From Phoronis australis (taxonomy: Eukaryota; Phoronida; Phoronidae): DNA of 64,000 nucleotides. The stretch covers positions 1 through 64,000 of the forward strand of contig NMRA01000743.1 of the NCBI GenBank assembly GCA_002633005.1, in the 5' to 3' direction. Of this stretch, positions 24,978 to 36,601 are shown in pieces. How positions within the stretch are numbered: position 1 is the first letter of the stretch; every line of letters begins with the position of its first letter. Under the pieces are notes generated by a model. The model had not been told where the DNA came from. It did no database searches and was given only the letters and a program-made list of their open reading frames with translations. A program made the position numbers and the translations under genes.

Positions 24978-26414
24978 TATCGTGGTTCCGGGGATGGAAG
25001 GGCATTCATTCGGTTGGCAATGGATATCAATTTATGCACCTGAAAGACCCCCGTGTGTTCTGTGTGCTCGTTGCCAAAAATTGTTACAAGAGGCCATCCA
25101 CTTTTAACCTCTGAACGATGACTAATCTTGTTGTAGAAAAGTGCCAGTTCTACAGAAATATATGGTGTAGGCCTGTATTAATTTAACAAAAAACCAGTCG
25201 ATAAAATTAAGAAGAGGTAGTTGCAGGGGTTAAGTGATTCCACAAATTCCGGATAAAAATGCAACTTTTCGAGACTATCGTGCGTAGGTATAAGGACATC
25301 ATGTTTCCTACAAACATGGACACCCGAGCCTGAGGCAAAGCTGCTAACACAAGCACGAGTTCAAGGTCTTGTTCTGTTAGTGATAAGTTGGAGATGGCCA
25401 ATTACCTGAGAAGCTGAAATTTGCACAAAGTGGGGGATGGGCGATTACCTGAACAGCGGGCGCTTACAACAAAATTTGACAATAGTCAGGGATGGGCGAT
25501 TGCCTGGGCGTGGGCGTTTATCCCCCCGGGTTTAGAGTAATTAAGAGACATTCCATATTCAAATCTCAGGCGATTTGTAAAACCACAATGCATCTTTGCT
25601 TGACCCAATTTCTAATTCTGGTGTGTAAGAGGACCTAGTTGACAAGGATGAAATAACATTTCTTTCATCCATGGACATTTTGAAAGTTAACATTGTNTAT
25701 CGTGGTTCCAGGGATGGAAGGGCATTCATTCGGTTGGCAATAGATATCAATTTATGCACCTGAAAGACCCCCGTGTGTTCTGTGTGCTCGTTGCCAAAAA
25801 TTGTTACAAGAGGCCATCCACATTTAACCTCTGAACGATGACTAATCTTGTAGAAAAGTGCCAGTTCTACAAAAATATATGGTTTAGGCCTGTATTAATT
25901 TAACAAAAAACCAGTTGATAAAATTAAGAAGAGGTAGTTGCAGGGGTTAAGTGATTCCACAAATTCCGGATAAAAATGCAACTTTTCGAGACTATCGTAC
26001 GTAGGTATAAGGACATCATGTTTCTTACAAACATGGACACCCGAGCCTGAGGCAAAGCTGGTAACACAAGCACGAGTTCAAGGTCTTGTTCTGTTAGTGA
26101 TAAGTTGGAGATGGCCAATTACCTGAGAAGCTGAAATTTGCACAAAGTGGGGGATGGGCGATTACCTGAACAGCGGGCGCTTACAACAAAATTTGACAAT
26201 AGTCAGGGATGGGCGATTGCCTGGGCGTGGGCGTTTATCCCCCCTGGGTTTAGAGTAATTAAGAGACATTCCATATTCAAATCTCAGGCGATTTTTAAAA
26301 CCACAATGCATCTTTGCTTGACCCAATTTCTAATTCTGGTGTGTAAGAGGACCTAGTTGACAAGGATGAAATAACATTTCTTTCATCCATGGACATTTTG
26401 AAAGTTAACATTGT
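24978..26414. repeat. Near-identical 719-bp direct duplication at an N
   Basis: Bases 24978-25696 and 25698-26414 are almost identical, differing by scattered substitutions and small indels (for example CTTGTTGTAG versus CTTGTAG). The only base between them is an N at 25697. Both copies hold the GGGCGATTACC cluster. This pattern fits two alleles placed in series by an assembler better than a real tandem duplication. Confidence 0.8.
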
Positions 26415-26481
26415 ACTCCAGAGCACCACAGTGGCAATTTGACGGCAGAATGCAGAACTTTATTTTTTTCAGTCAGTTTAA

Positions 26482-27813
26482 AGGAGAATGCCACCAAAAA
26501 ACAACGTATTTTGTATCAGCAAATTAGCTGTATACAGGTTTGCGCTGATGTGGGTAAAGCACTGACCAAGTAAGATCTTCATAAATTAGTGATGATATTG
26601 ACGACACTCTTCCTTGAGTAAACTAAATTATTTATTGGTGTTCGGGAAAAATTGTCGTTCTGCCGTTATTCTGCTGCTAAAATTGTGATACGTTCTTTTG
26701 GGTAGGCTTTCATTGGCCAGTTTCTTTTTTTCTCGATTCTTCAATCAGTTGTTCTTCTCTTCCACGAGTGCATACAATGGCACAACAAATTATCAGAACT
26801 GGTTTAATTTCTTTACAAGTGTTTAGTATTTTAATACCAGCAAACCGAATTTCAGAACATGTTTTGCCACTGCGAAGCTGTCTCCATCGTCCAAAAGATG
26901 TCACAAAATTTTAGGAAAAAGCGCATGCGTGTGTCTTGAGCACAACGGACTTCTTTGTTACAAAAGGCAAAGAATTATGCAAGAAAATGACGTTTATTAG
27001 ATTGTAATGGGCAAGGTGAGTGTTGGATTTTGCATGCACCTCCGCCGGTCGTAGCTCTACATCTTGATGTAAATGGTGACCAGCAGAACTACCTGGGGTA
27101 ATGGGAAATTTCTGAACACACAGTGCTACCAAACTACTATTTTGACTATAGTCTTTACACAGCTAGCTGACCTCATAACCCACAGTATCACACAAAGGCA
27201 TTGATAACTACATTTTGTCCGGTGGTCATGTTCAGTGTCTGGCGGTCTTGTTTTGTGGTGGGGCGGTCATGTTTTAAGGTGCGTCGGTCCCATTTTCTGG
27301 TGTGGCAGTCCCATTTGATCCCCATAGGTCCTGTTTTGTGGCGAGTCGGTCTGATTTGAAGGACCGGCGGTCATGTTTTGGGTCCGGCGGTCATGTTGTT
27401 TCTCACCCGTGTCCGAAGGCGTTACAAATTGCATCTACTGAGACACTCTTTGACAATTTGTTTCAGTTTTATATAAACATTGGTTTGGGTGAGAATAATT
27501 CATTTTGGAACAGGACAATTCTAGCCACGGACACGGAGATATTTCACGACCTAATATTTGGTATTACGTTGGACTTTTTGTTCTTTACTCGTGGGAACCA
27601 CTTCTGAAGCATTTCAGGTCTGGAGGAGATAAAAAAGCGATATATCCACTTTCCTCACAGCTTCATGGTTCACACAAGCAGGAGCAATACACCACACCAT
27701 AGCAGCACCTTTCGGAGAGCTGAGATCGACAGTATACGATGTGATGTCAGTGAATATAGACTGATTAAGACGGTTACAAATTTAAAATTAATCAAATCGG
27801 GTGGCATTCTCCT
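26482..27813. mobile_element. TTAA-flanked TIR element, 1.33 kb
   Basis: The left end AGGAGAATGCCACC follows TTAA (26478-26481); the right end GGTGGCATTCTCCT precedes TTAA (27814-27817). A TTAA target duplication occurs in piggyBac and Kolobok elements, and the AGG terminus resembles the Kolobok-like element at 46727. It contains a minus-strand frame (26710-26904) with no firm match, a fragment of the 1.4-kb repeat (about 26900-27130, reversed) and a 21-bp minisatellite (27219-27400). No complete transposase is visible, so it is non-autonomous. Confidence 0.7.
27219..27400. repeat. ~21-bp minisatellite, about 9 units
   Basis: Degenerate tandem units of the form GGCGGTCATGTTTTGTGGTG, with variants GGTCTTG, GGTCCCA and GGTCTGA. 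It lies wholly inside the TTAA-flanked element. Confidence 0.65.
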
Positions 27814-27817
27814 TTAA

Positions 27818-28845
27818 AGTAACATGGCGATATTGTGTACTTGAGATCAGCTCCAAAATTGATTCAAACCCATGGGCAGCCTTAGTTTCAATTAATTCTA
27901 CTGAATGAGTAGAAGCTAACATTCGGGAATAGACAGTTTCTAATAAAAACATTAAAACATTAGGGACTTTTGTATTTCTTGCTCTGGTCAATGCTAATAA
28001 CTTTAACAAATCTTTCCTTTCTAACAATATTCAGAAAAATGTGTTTTTGACTCCAAAACTGATTTTGTCCCTTGAAGGCCTATTAGTCATCAAGAAATGT
28101 TATAATGAATATAGGCATTATTCATAATTGTTCAATAATAATTTTTTAGTGTCCAGGATTGCAGAAGACTTAACATAGCTGGAAACCTGTCGGGGTTTAT
28201 GCAGCTTCATAGCTGTCTAATATAAAGCTCGATGATCGACGAGCTGAACTCTTTTGAAGTCGTCAATGACTCACTTATAACACTGGGGATTTTGAGAACC
28301 AGTTTGATGCCTGTTATTCAGTGGAGAAAACTGGTTCTCAAAATACGGGAACCCTGTCAAGTGACTTAATAAAAAGTCCTTTTTGGTGGATTGATAAAGT
28401 GTCAGATGGGCACAATTTTTAGTCGTAAATTATAGTCTTGAGCAACAGGATTCTTAAACGCTTTGTTTTTACTTTAAAAGGACAATCATACTTTAATGGA
28501 AAAGAGCAATGAAAATTAATCTTTTAGATTTTCTTTTATTATTATGTCAAGTGAACAGAGGTAGTAGTGTATATTAGTTAGTCCTGTATAACTATAACAA
28601 TTATAACACCATATTCACCATGCCTTTATATACTGAACTGACATCTAGTGAATGTGTCAAGAAACATAATACGTTGAACTTAAAGTAGCTTCTTGCCATC
28701 ACACCTTCTCACTTGTTGATAAACATTTCATAAAGTAGTTCTTTGCTGGTCTGAAATGCATAAGCTTCAATGTAACGGACAATATTTGTAGCTAAACGAC
28801 GTCATAATCCTTACAGTATATACCGAGGAAAAACAATAAATTGTC
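27818..28845. other. No gene seen; hairpin repeat copy 2
   Basis: Non-coding. Contains the best copy of the hairpin repeat at 28288-28345: ATTTTGAGAACCAGTTT, then a loop containing TATTCAGTGGAG, then AAAACTGGTTCTCAAAAT. Confidence 0.45.
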
Positions 28846-28849
28846 ACCA

Positions 28850-29012
28850 ACCTAGGACACAATATGGTGGCCAAGTGAAATTTTATTTGAACTTCTTTCC
28901 ATTAAAGATAAGAACTGATAAAATTTAAAAGTTTCTCATTTTAGGTTGAGAGCATTTGCAACAATTTTGCATATCCATGAACAATCAACTTTGGCTAATA
29001 CTTTTGTTCGAC
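28850..29012. repeat. GGTAAAATCTCACCAC-family repeat, copy 3
   Basis: Shares ACAATATGGTGGCCAAGTG, GCATTTGCAACAATTTTG and TTTGGCTAATACTTTTGT with the copies at 18.7 and 20.3 kb. It ends about 10 bp from the GPCR stop codon, so the gene's 3' UTR probably runs into it. Confidence 0.5.
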
Positions 29013-29020
29013 GGCTGCAT

Positions 29021-30061
29021 TCAGGTGTTCGTCTGTGTTGTCGTTTTATAGCTTGAACCATGTTTTGTCCGTCTTCTAATCTGCAGCACCATAACCAGAA
29101 CCAGCTGGTTGAAGTGGCGACGGAACGTGGAGTTGATGATGTAGTAGAGGACAAAGTTCATGCTGCTGTTCAGTGTCTGCATAATCATGTTGACGTAGTT
29201 ATAGTTAGAGAGCATTTGATGGGACCATGGGGTATCTGGCAGGTGAATCAGAATGAGCCGTGTGAACTCTAGGGGTGCTACGAGTACCAGGAAAACTGTG
29301 CTGGTGGCGATAAGGGTGGCCGTTAGCTTGCTGTTCCGTAGCTGTGTTTGCGAGTTGTCGCTGTTCGAGCGTTGCACCCGACGCACGTGTGCCTGCAAGT
29401 TAGCTGACCGTTTGACCTGGCGGATGAGGAGCGCGTTGAGTATGCCCAGCAACAATGAAGGAATTATGTTGTGGAGGAACATGTTTAGGTACATGTTAAT
29501 CTTGACAAGGGTGCTGCTTATGTCCCATTTGATGCGCAGGTAGCCCGTATCCGGCTCCCTAACACTCTCACTGGCCAACAAGAGTGGAAGGGTGGTAAGG
29601 GCACTGAGTACAAAAATGGACACCAGACATACGATTGTCATCCTGACGTTTAGGTAATCTCGAACAAATATCTTCAGTGGAAAGCAAATGGCCAGGAATC
29701 GTGTTGTAACCATGACAACAGTAATCCATGTGCTCGAGATGAAGAATGTAGTTATGATAACATTACCATATCGTGCAAAGATGTAGGTTAAATTTGCCGA
29801 GGTGTATACGTTGTCGTAGGGTAATCTGGTAGCTATCAGCATAAAGGTGCAGTAAAGTAGGTCGGATACAGCCAGTGCTCTGAGGCAGTGTATGATGAGG
29901 TGGTCCTTGGAGGGGGTGCATAGTGTTTGTAAACACATAACTATCAAACTAAATATGTTTCCCACAATACCGAATATGGTGAGTATGGGGATGAGAGAGT
30001 CAATAGTGACATGGTGCAGCACGTCATGGTAGGTGTAGTTGCCGGGGTATTCCTGATCCAT
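29021..30061 (-). CDS. Rhodopsin-type GPCR, FMRFamide-receptor-like
   Basis: A plasma-membrane receptor of about 346 residues with seven hydrophobic segments. In numbering of the 352-codon open frame they lie near 27-50, 62-84, 104-130, 146-169, 193-221, 250-279 and 293-315. Class A marks are GN in TM1, LAVSD in TM2, STWITVV and TRFLAICFPLK at the end of TM3, prolines in TM5 and TM6, and NSSMNFVLYY in TM7. The TM3 and TM7 patterns resemble invertebrate FMRFamide-type peptide receptors; the ligand is unknown. Odd points: DRY is replaced by TRF, NPxxY by NFVLY, TM4 lacks its tryptophan, and no cysteine is present before TM3 or in loop 2, so the usual disulfide is missing. N-glycosylation sites are NYT (residue 14) and NLT (96). 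The ATG at 30061 is preferred over 30079 because CTCTTTTGCAG directly precedes it, a good splice acceptor, implying a 5' UTR intron. The coding part is intronless. Confidence 0.85.
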   Translation of the reverse strand: MDQEYPGNYTYHDVLHHVTIDSLIPILTIFGIVGNIFSLIVMCLQTLCTPSKDHLIIHCLRALAVSDLLYCTFMLIATRLPYDNVYTSANLTYIFARYGNVIITTFFISSTWITVVMVTTRFLAICFPLKIFVRDYLNVRMTIVCLVSIFVLSALTTLPLLLASESVREPDTGYLRIKWDISSTLVKINMYLNMFLHNIIPSLLLGILNALLIRQVKRSANLQAHVRRVQRSNSDNSQTQLRNSKLTATLIATSTVFLVLVAPLEFTRLILIHLPDTPWSHQMLSNYNYVNMIMQTLNSSMNFVLYYIINSTFRRHFNQLVLVMVLQIRRRTKHGSSYKTTTQTNT

Positions 30062-30080
30062 CTGCAAAAGAGGTGGCATT
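30062..30080 (-). promoter_or_regulatory. Probable 3' splice site before GPCR start
   Basis: On the minus strand CCACCTCTTTTGCAG ends exactly at the ATG of the receptor. The pyrimidine tract and CAG fit an animal splice acceptor, so an upstream non-coding exon is likely. It would also remove the upstream ATG at 30079. Confidence 0.5.
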
Positions 30081-30770
30081 ACAATATCTTACATGTGGAG
30101 TTATTTCCAACACAGGTGACCAGTAGTGTCGCTACATCCAAGTAAGAGATCATGCTATAAACATTCCCACTAAATAAGATTGGCCCCAACCCCGCCTTAT
30201 CAGGGTAAACGGTGGGGTTTGGCAGATTGAACTAGACCGTATTTATCCAACTTGGCTGAGTCGCGCTCGGCTCACGGTCAAAGGGATGCCGCCAAGCTGC
30301 TCTATTCATCGAGTCACGAACGAGGATAATTGGCTTCGCTCATGCGGATGTGATCAGCTGATTACAATCTAGCCTAGCAGACTGTACTTTTTTATGGAGA
30401 GAGTTTTACGTAGTTTTTAATGTAATATTTGAAAAGAGGAGCGAAAACAAATATGAGTACAACTTTGAATTTTTCAAATCGGCCCAGGATATTTTGCAAC
30501 ACAGCAACACTCATGATTACTTTCATTCGGCGAGCACGAATACAAAAATATAGGGCCCAAGTTATTCAGATTTTGGAACACATGCATTGCAATATTCAAA
30601 ATAAGTTTGTTATGAATCTTACAAGCTGTAAATCGACGTTGTTTAATTTCATTGTGCTCATTCATTGTCCTCCGTCAAATCGGAAATTTCCGAGATGTGA
30701 TTTGCGGTGTGCGCGAATTTGGATTTTGATGCAGCAAGCTGGCTGACCACGGCGTCAGTGTCTCCGTTAG
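30081..30770. other. No coding gene seen upstream of the GPCR
   Basis: Expected to hold the 5' UTR intron or promoter of the receptor. The overlapping frames at 30429-30746 and 30474-30665 show no motif. Confidence 0.35.
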
Positions 30771-31560
30771 ACCCAGAAATTTCACACAACCCGGGTAGTT
30801 CACCTTGTCACCTCGTCCCCAACATATAGATCGAGCCTTGGACTGTTAATGTTTTACTCCACGGTAGAGCTAACGACCGTCGGCCTATGCACATACAATC
30901 TGTGAGTTAAACGGCACTCACCTTGCACGTTGCAGACGTTTAAAAAATGAAAAACAATCTAGTTAACGCCATTTTCTTGTATAATCCTTCGCCTTTTGTA
31001 ACAAAAAAGTCTGTCGTCGATGACCCGCACACGCACTCACTCTCATACGCAGACGATCTTCAAACCAAACTTCACATGACAACAACGTGTGTTCATCCAG
31101 AGATTTTTCTTGTGTTGTGGGGTATGATGTAGCGCAGATTTGGACTTAATCGCAATTAATCTGGACTCCTCATGAACTTTAAAAATTGTAAAACATAAGG
31201 AAGATTTCAGGTAATTTGTTGAGTCGAAACTATGTTTTTATTCAAGAATTCATGTCTTCCTACTGACGATCGCGATTTAGCGACGTATCAGTCGGCAAGT
31301 TTTCGCCCTGGGTTTTCAGCACAATTTTTTGATAAATGATAGTAATTTAACTACGAAGTTTGATAGCAATGCACCCCAATTTTGTAGAAAGACTGTCATA
31401 GGCTACAAATACGTCACAGAGCGTAGATTTGATGAATCCTAGCTTCCGATTTTACCCGTTTTGGAAGCCTGGTGTCAACTGCCTTAGGCTACAATAAGAA
31501 TCCCCTCCCGGTGAAATGAAATTTTCTAAGCGTTTATTAGAGCCAATACAGTATGCAACT
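30771..31560 (+). repeat. 1.4-kb dispersed repeat, partial copy D
   Basis: The 3' half aligns with copies A and B: ACAACGTGTGTTCATCCAGA, TTCAGGTAATTTGTTGAGTC, AGTTTTCGCCCTGGGTTTTC and AGTTTGATAGCAATGCA. The 5' part (30771-31030) also matches 26900-27130 in reverse, including CCTTTTGTAACAAAAAAGTC. Confidence 0.55.
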
Positions 31561-31945
31561 TTCCACCAAGGCTAGGTGATGCCATGACATTATTCTTTGT
31601 TGCATTAGTTAACTGGTCTTGGCTAATTATCATTTTATGGCCTGGTCATCCATTCAGCCAAAAGTAGTTCCATAGGTGGCTTATCAGCCACTTATTCACG
31701 CATGCTAACTCACAATAGAAGCCTGATAAGAGTGAAGGTGGATAAATGTGGTGTTCCTACAGTTTCTTGTGGTAGTGGATGTGTTCACAACATGTAGTTC
31801 ACAATTACTGCCATTACTGGGCCCTACAAACCTTATGCTTAAGGGAAAGAGGGGGAAGGGCTTTCTAATAGCTTACGCATTTGATATCATAAAAATGTCT
31901 AGCGTATTCACCCTAATTAGCACCCATTCCCCTATAACCGCTGCC
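31561..31945. other. No gene seen
   Basis: Short non-coding spacer between copies D and B of the dispersed repeat. Confidence 0.35.
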
Positions 31946-31949
31946 CACG

Positions 31950-33265
31950 CGTTTTCAGACTTCACTAAACTAAGCATCCAGTCCATGAACGTGTACATGT
32001 AAAAAATGCCTTACCTATAATTCTAAAATTCTACAGTATCGTCTTCAATTTATCAATAAGATCCGACAGTGCTGAAAAATTATGGTGCGCGGAATTTGTA
32101 GACCACGAGCCTTGTCGCTATGTCGGTATTTAGCTGTGACTATACACTTTAAACTTCTGTCGTGCTTCAAAAAGAACTCAAAACTTTTGCTGATCTTGGG
32201 AGGGGCGTGTCCCATTATGGTCTGGCCTTTCAGAACAGACGCAGTGCACTTGTCAAAGGAATTGTCTTTTATTGTATCTTTCTCGCACAGATCTTCTCTT
32301 TCAACTGGAATCCAAATTTCTTTGTACACATGAAAACCACAAATCGAAGACTAATAAAAACTTGACCAGTGTTAAAAGTACGTGTCCAGGAAGCGCGTGC
32401 TACATACATGTACCGGTCATCGAAAACATTAGTCTTCGGGAACCATCCATTCATGAAACTGGTTGCATAGCATCGGCAAGAAGTAAATACTGGCACTAAT
32501 TTCTGAAAGATTCTAATACCATAAACATTTGGGTTATTTTTAGGAGGAATTATTTAATTAATCGTAATTGGTGGTTTTAAAGTCAAAATAACCCACTGAT
32601 AGTCAACACTTCTGCACCCTTACACCCCCCGAACCTCCCGGAAAATAACCGTTAGACTGACACACCTTCAGTCACCCGGCGACCCACCAAAACAATTCTC
32701 AAACGTTTTTTAGTAGATGAGATCAACAAGTGCTGAATAAAACAGTCATGTTCTGCTTTACTGCTTGTGTTAATTTCTTTAGTTACAATGCACATCTAGA
32801 CCGTTACGTTGTTTTTATTCTGGCAAATGAACTTTGACGACATGCACGCGCTCGCTCACTCACACACACGCTGACGAACTTCAAAACAAATGTCATGCGA
32901 CAGAGATTTTCTCGTGTTGTTGGGTATGATCTGGCACAGATTTGGACTTAGTAGAGTTAATTTCCGACTCCACAGGAACTTAAAAATCTTAGGGACGCTA
33001 TTTTGAAAACTTAAGGAGGACTTTAGGTATTTTGTTGAGTTGAAACTGTATTTTTATTCAAGAATTCAAGTTGCGCTATCGACGATCGCGAGGCAGCGAC
33101 ACATGAGTCGGCGAGTTTTCGCCCTGGTTTTTCAGCACAATTTTCTGAAAAATGATCGTAATTTAATAACGAAGTTTGATAGCAATGCACCACAATTTTG
33201 TAGAAAGTCTGACAGAGGTTACACATACATCACAGAGCGTAAATTTGATGAATACTGGCTTAATA
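31950..33265 (+). repeat. 1.4-kb dispersed repeat, copy B
   Basis: Full-order copy: GTCCATGAACGTGTACATG, AATGCCTTACCTATAATTC, AATTTGTAGACCACGAGC, CGTGTCCAGGAAGCGCG, GAGTCGGCGAGTTTTCGCCC. The many 60-100 codon frames on both strands here (such as 32045-32329 and 33040-33309) are repeat by-products. Confidence 0.65.
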
Positions 33266-33369
33266 CGGTATGTCAAATACCAAAAAATCAACATTCAATA
33301 ATTCCTTAAGGTTTGTAAAAACAAAACTAAATGACCTATAGCAGATGTGTTCTTAGGAAGCTGACAATG

Positions 33370-34345
33370 AATGACAACGGGTTTCAGACTGATCCGACTA
33401 CCACTGTGCCTCAAAGTAGTAATTTTAATTTTTACATTTGCCTCACTTCTGAATTCCGTGATCGATTTCCTTGAAATTTGGCAAATAAGTTTCTGTTATG
33501 GAGACGATGACCCGTTCCCATTTTCTTATTTGACATATATTCCATGGTACCCAGTTCCCATTTTTATGCGCCCAACATATTTCTGTGTGGGTGAATATTG
33601 CCGTTATCTCTGTCTGGGTATCGAGGCGTCCTGCGTCCACGGCTGTATCTCCTAAACCCCTTGCAGGATCACAATTAGCATTTGACAGATGAATTCCTAT
33701 GATGCTGACGACAGACTTTGGGACAAGTTTTGGACCGATTCGACTACCGCTCTGCCCCGCTAGTGGCAATTTTGGTTTTTTACATTTGCCTCTGTATCTT
33801 TGGAGTTCCTTGATAGGTTTGCATGAAATTTAGCAAATAAGTTTCTATTAAAGAGATGATGAGGCCTTCTCATTTTTGGGTGGATTTGACATATTCTTCG
33901 CCATCTGGTGGCAATTAAAAAATTGAGTGGTTTGGACATCTGCCCTCCTAAACGCCAAACCGCTCGAAGGTTCTTTGTGAAAAATGGCAGAATATGTTCT
34001 GATAAAAAGACTATGGCTGACGCTGATTTTTGGACAGGCTCCGAACTACCTATTGGCAATTTTTGTTTTTTGCATCCACGGCTGTATCTTTTTAATTCTT
34101 TGGAGAGTCTTTGTGACATTTTGCAGATATGTTCCAATGGAAATGATAACGGATGATGATGAGTTTCAGAATAATCCGACTGCAGTTTTCCTTAAGTGAC
34201 AGTTTTTTTTATCATTTTCCTCTATATCTTGCAAGTTCCTTGATGGATTTTCATGAAGTTAAGCATATAGGATTTTTCTTAAAGAAACGATGATGCCTTC
34301 CTGTTTTCGGATGAATTAGACGTATTCTACGCCATTATTCTTTTA
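33370..34345. repeat. TAGTGGC repeat, diverged copy
   Basis: Two diverged units carrying GGCTGTATCTCCTAAACCCC, GCCCCGCTAGTGGCAATTTT and GCCATCTGGTGGCAATT. The family's left-end mark TTTTTATGCGCCCAACATAT sits inside at 33562. The family's right-end module reappears only at 35535-35575, so 34346-35520 may be an insertion. Confidence 0.65.
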
Positions 34346-34409
34346 GTACGTTTTTGACGACCCCAGGTGTAAATGTAGATGCGAAGCCCACTAATAAAGG
34401 CAAACCATT

Positions 34410-35357
34410 CATTTCTGGTTTACTGGATGAATCTGGAAATTTCGTTATATAATGAACTTAGCAAGAAATATAACTTCATGCCCATGTTCGCTGTTTTTAT
34501 GGTCTAAAAATTGTATCAAAGCAGTAGAGGAGTTGTAAGTTCTCCATACCAATCAACCCTTGTGCTCTTTTTTATCACCACCGAGGAACTCGCACAGTCC
34601 AGTCGTGGTTTTGCAGCAGGCCTATGTGAACGAACGCGACTGCAGCACGTGGAGTACTCGTACATGGCGGCGAATGGCTGCGTGTAAAATGCTGTTGTTT
34701 GACTCTAGGAACCAGTAGGTTTGACTCGAATTTCGGAATATTCAACGTTTCCATTGTTTTTTCGATATCTTTAGCCACCGAATATTGAGCACGCATTACC
34801 TAGTAGGCGTAAACGGTTAACGCAGGCTGCGGATGATTACCCCTGCTGATTGATCGATGCCACAACTCGGTAAGACAAAGANCATTTCTGGTTTACTGGA
34901 TGAATCTGGAAATTTCGTTATATAATGAACTTAGCAAGAAATATAACTTCATGCCCATGTTCGCTGTTTTTATGGTCTAAAAATTGTATCAAAGCAGTAG
35001 AGGAGTTGTAAGTTCTCCATACCAATCAACCCTTGTGCTCTTTTTTATCACCACCGAGGAACTCGCACAGTCCAGTCGTGATTTTGCAGCAGGCCTATGT
35101 GAACGAACGCGACTGCAGCACGTGGAGTACTCGTACATGGCGGCGAATGGCTGCGTGTAAAATGCTGTTGTTTGACTCTAGGAACCAGTAGGTTTGACTC
35201 GAATTTCGGAATATTATTCAACGTTTCCATTGTTTTTTCGATATCTTTAGCCACCGAATATTGAGCACGCATTACCTAGTAGGCGTAAACGGTTAACGCA
35301 GGCTGCGGATGATTACCCCTGCTGATTGATCGATGCCACAACTCGGTAAGACAAAGA
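34410..35357. repeat. Near-identical 473-bp direct duplication at an N
   Basis: Bases 34410-34881 and 34883-35357 match with one substitution (CGTGGTTTTG versus CGTGATTTTG) and one 3-bp indel (AATATT versus AATATTATT). A single N at 34882 joins them. As at 25697, this looks like two alleles joined in series. Confidence 0.85.
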
Positions 35358-36600
35358 AAAAAAATATGCCGGGCTTTTGCGGCCACAGAACCCGGCACTT
35401 TTCTGTCACAGGAACGAAGAGAAGGAGGCGTCGGGTAGGGGCGGGGGTCTGCGCAGCCACTTTCGACTTGTTTTTGTCTGACGAACTCGAAGCTAACATC
35501 TGGGCCTAATGTTAGCATTTTAATAAATAGGTTATAAGCACACCATTTGCGTTGCAGTCACGTGCGCATTTCAATGCTCTTGTTAAAATTTCTGAGTACA
35601 GTTTTTTGGTATTGGCTTCTCTATCCACCAAAGATCTCTATAACAACTGCATGTGTTACTACTCACAAGAGCGTGACTGAAATAAAGTTATTTAACTTTC
35701 AATGAATAATTACCTCTAAAGGTTTTCAGATATTGCAAAATGGTGTGATTAATCCTAAGCAGCCAGTGCTGGGCACTTTACAACTGTTGTGACACATTGT
35801 CATGGTAAATACTGAATCAGTGTCTTACCTTAACCTTTATTTATCTTTGTGTGTCCAGTCCTCAGTTTCAAGTGCAGAATTTTGTTGTCTAAGTTTGTGC
35901 TTATAGCAATCTCTGATTTGTCATTGGCAAGCGGCCGTCAGGGGTTGTATCAGAAGTGTTTTTGTTTCTTTTACAATAGGGTGTGTTTTGTCTGGTTCAT
36001 ATTATTTGTACATTTTGACAACATGCCTTTACTTTTCATTTTTCAATTAATTGAAAACAGTATCTAGTCAAAACTTTTTAAAAAGGTTGGACTAACTAGT
36101 CATCCGATTAAAAACAAAACCGTATTTCATCCATCAACTTCCCACACTTCACAGGAACGGCATAGTCACCAGTAAAATATCTAAAGTTGACTTTAAAGGA
36201 GTAGCATGATGATATGAAAAGTACGTGATTGAAAAACCTCAAACCGATCCTATTGCTCACTAGCAACATATTCTATAGATAGGCAACCTAGTGGATTCAC
36301 GACATTATGAACAGAGCTTGGATTGGTCAATTGCTGTCTATGGTGGCTATGACTGCTGTCACTTTGTAACAATCCAGGATTGTCTTCTGCTTCGTCTATG
36401 TCAGACAGCGGTATTAGCGTACCGAGGTGGTGATAAAATCTGGGAGTTGGTGGGATGTGCTTTTATTGCCAGCGCGCGTACTATGTATATGTTTATAAGG
36501 CACGGGCAAATCCGAGTCTGTGTTTTTAAATATGTCAAAAACCTGCCTTCTATGAAAAAACATGTATATAGTAAAACGACGAGCGTTGGTACCAAAATTT
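35358..36600. other. No gene seen; GC-richer patch and repeat end module
   Basis: A GC-richer patch at 35370-35500 has minus-strand frames without a recognised motif. At 35535-35575 the right-end module of the TAGTGGC repeat recurs (AAGCACACCATTTGCGTTGC, GCGCATTTCAATGCTC). Confidence 0.35.
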
Positions 36601-36601
36601 C

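Noticed and set aside
24978-26414. Recent genuine tandem duplication
   Set aside because: The copies meet at a single N and the same pattern recurs at 34882, making an assembly join of two alleles more likely. The observation is kept as a finding.
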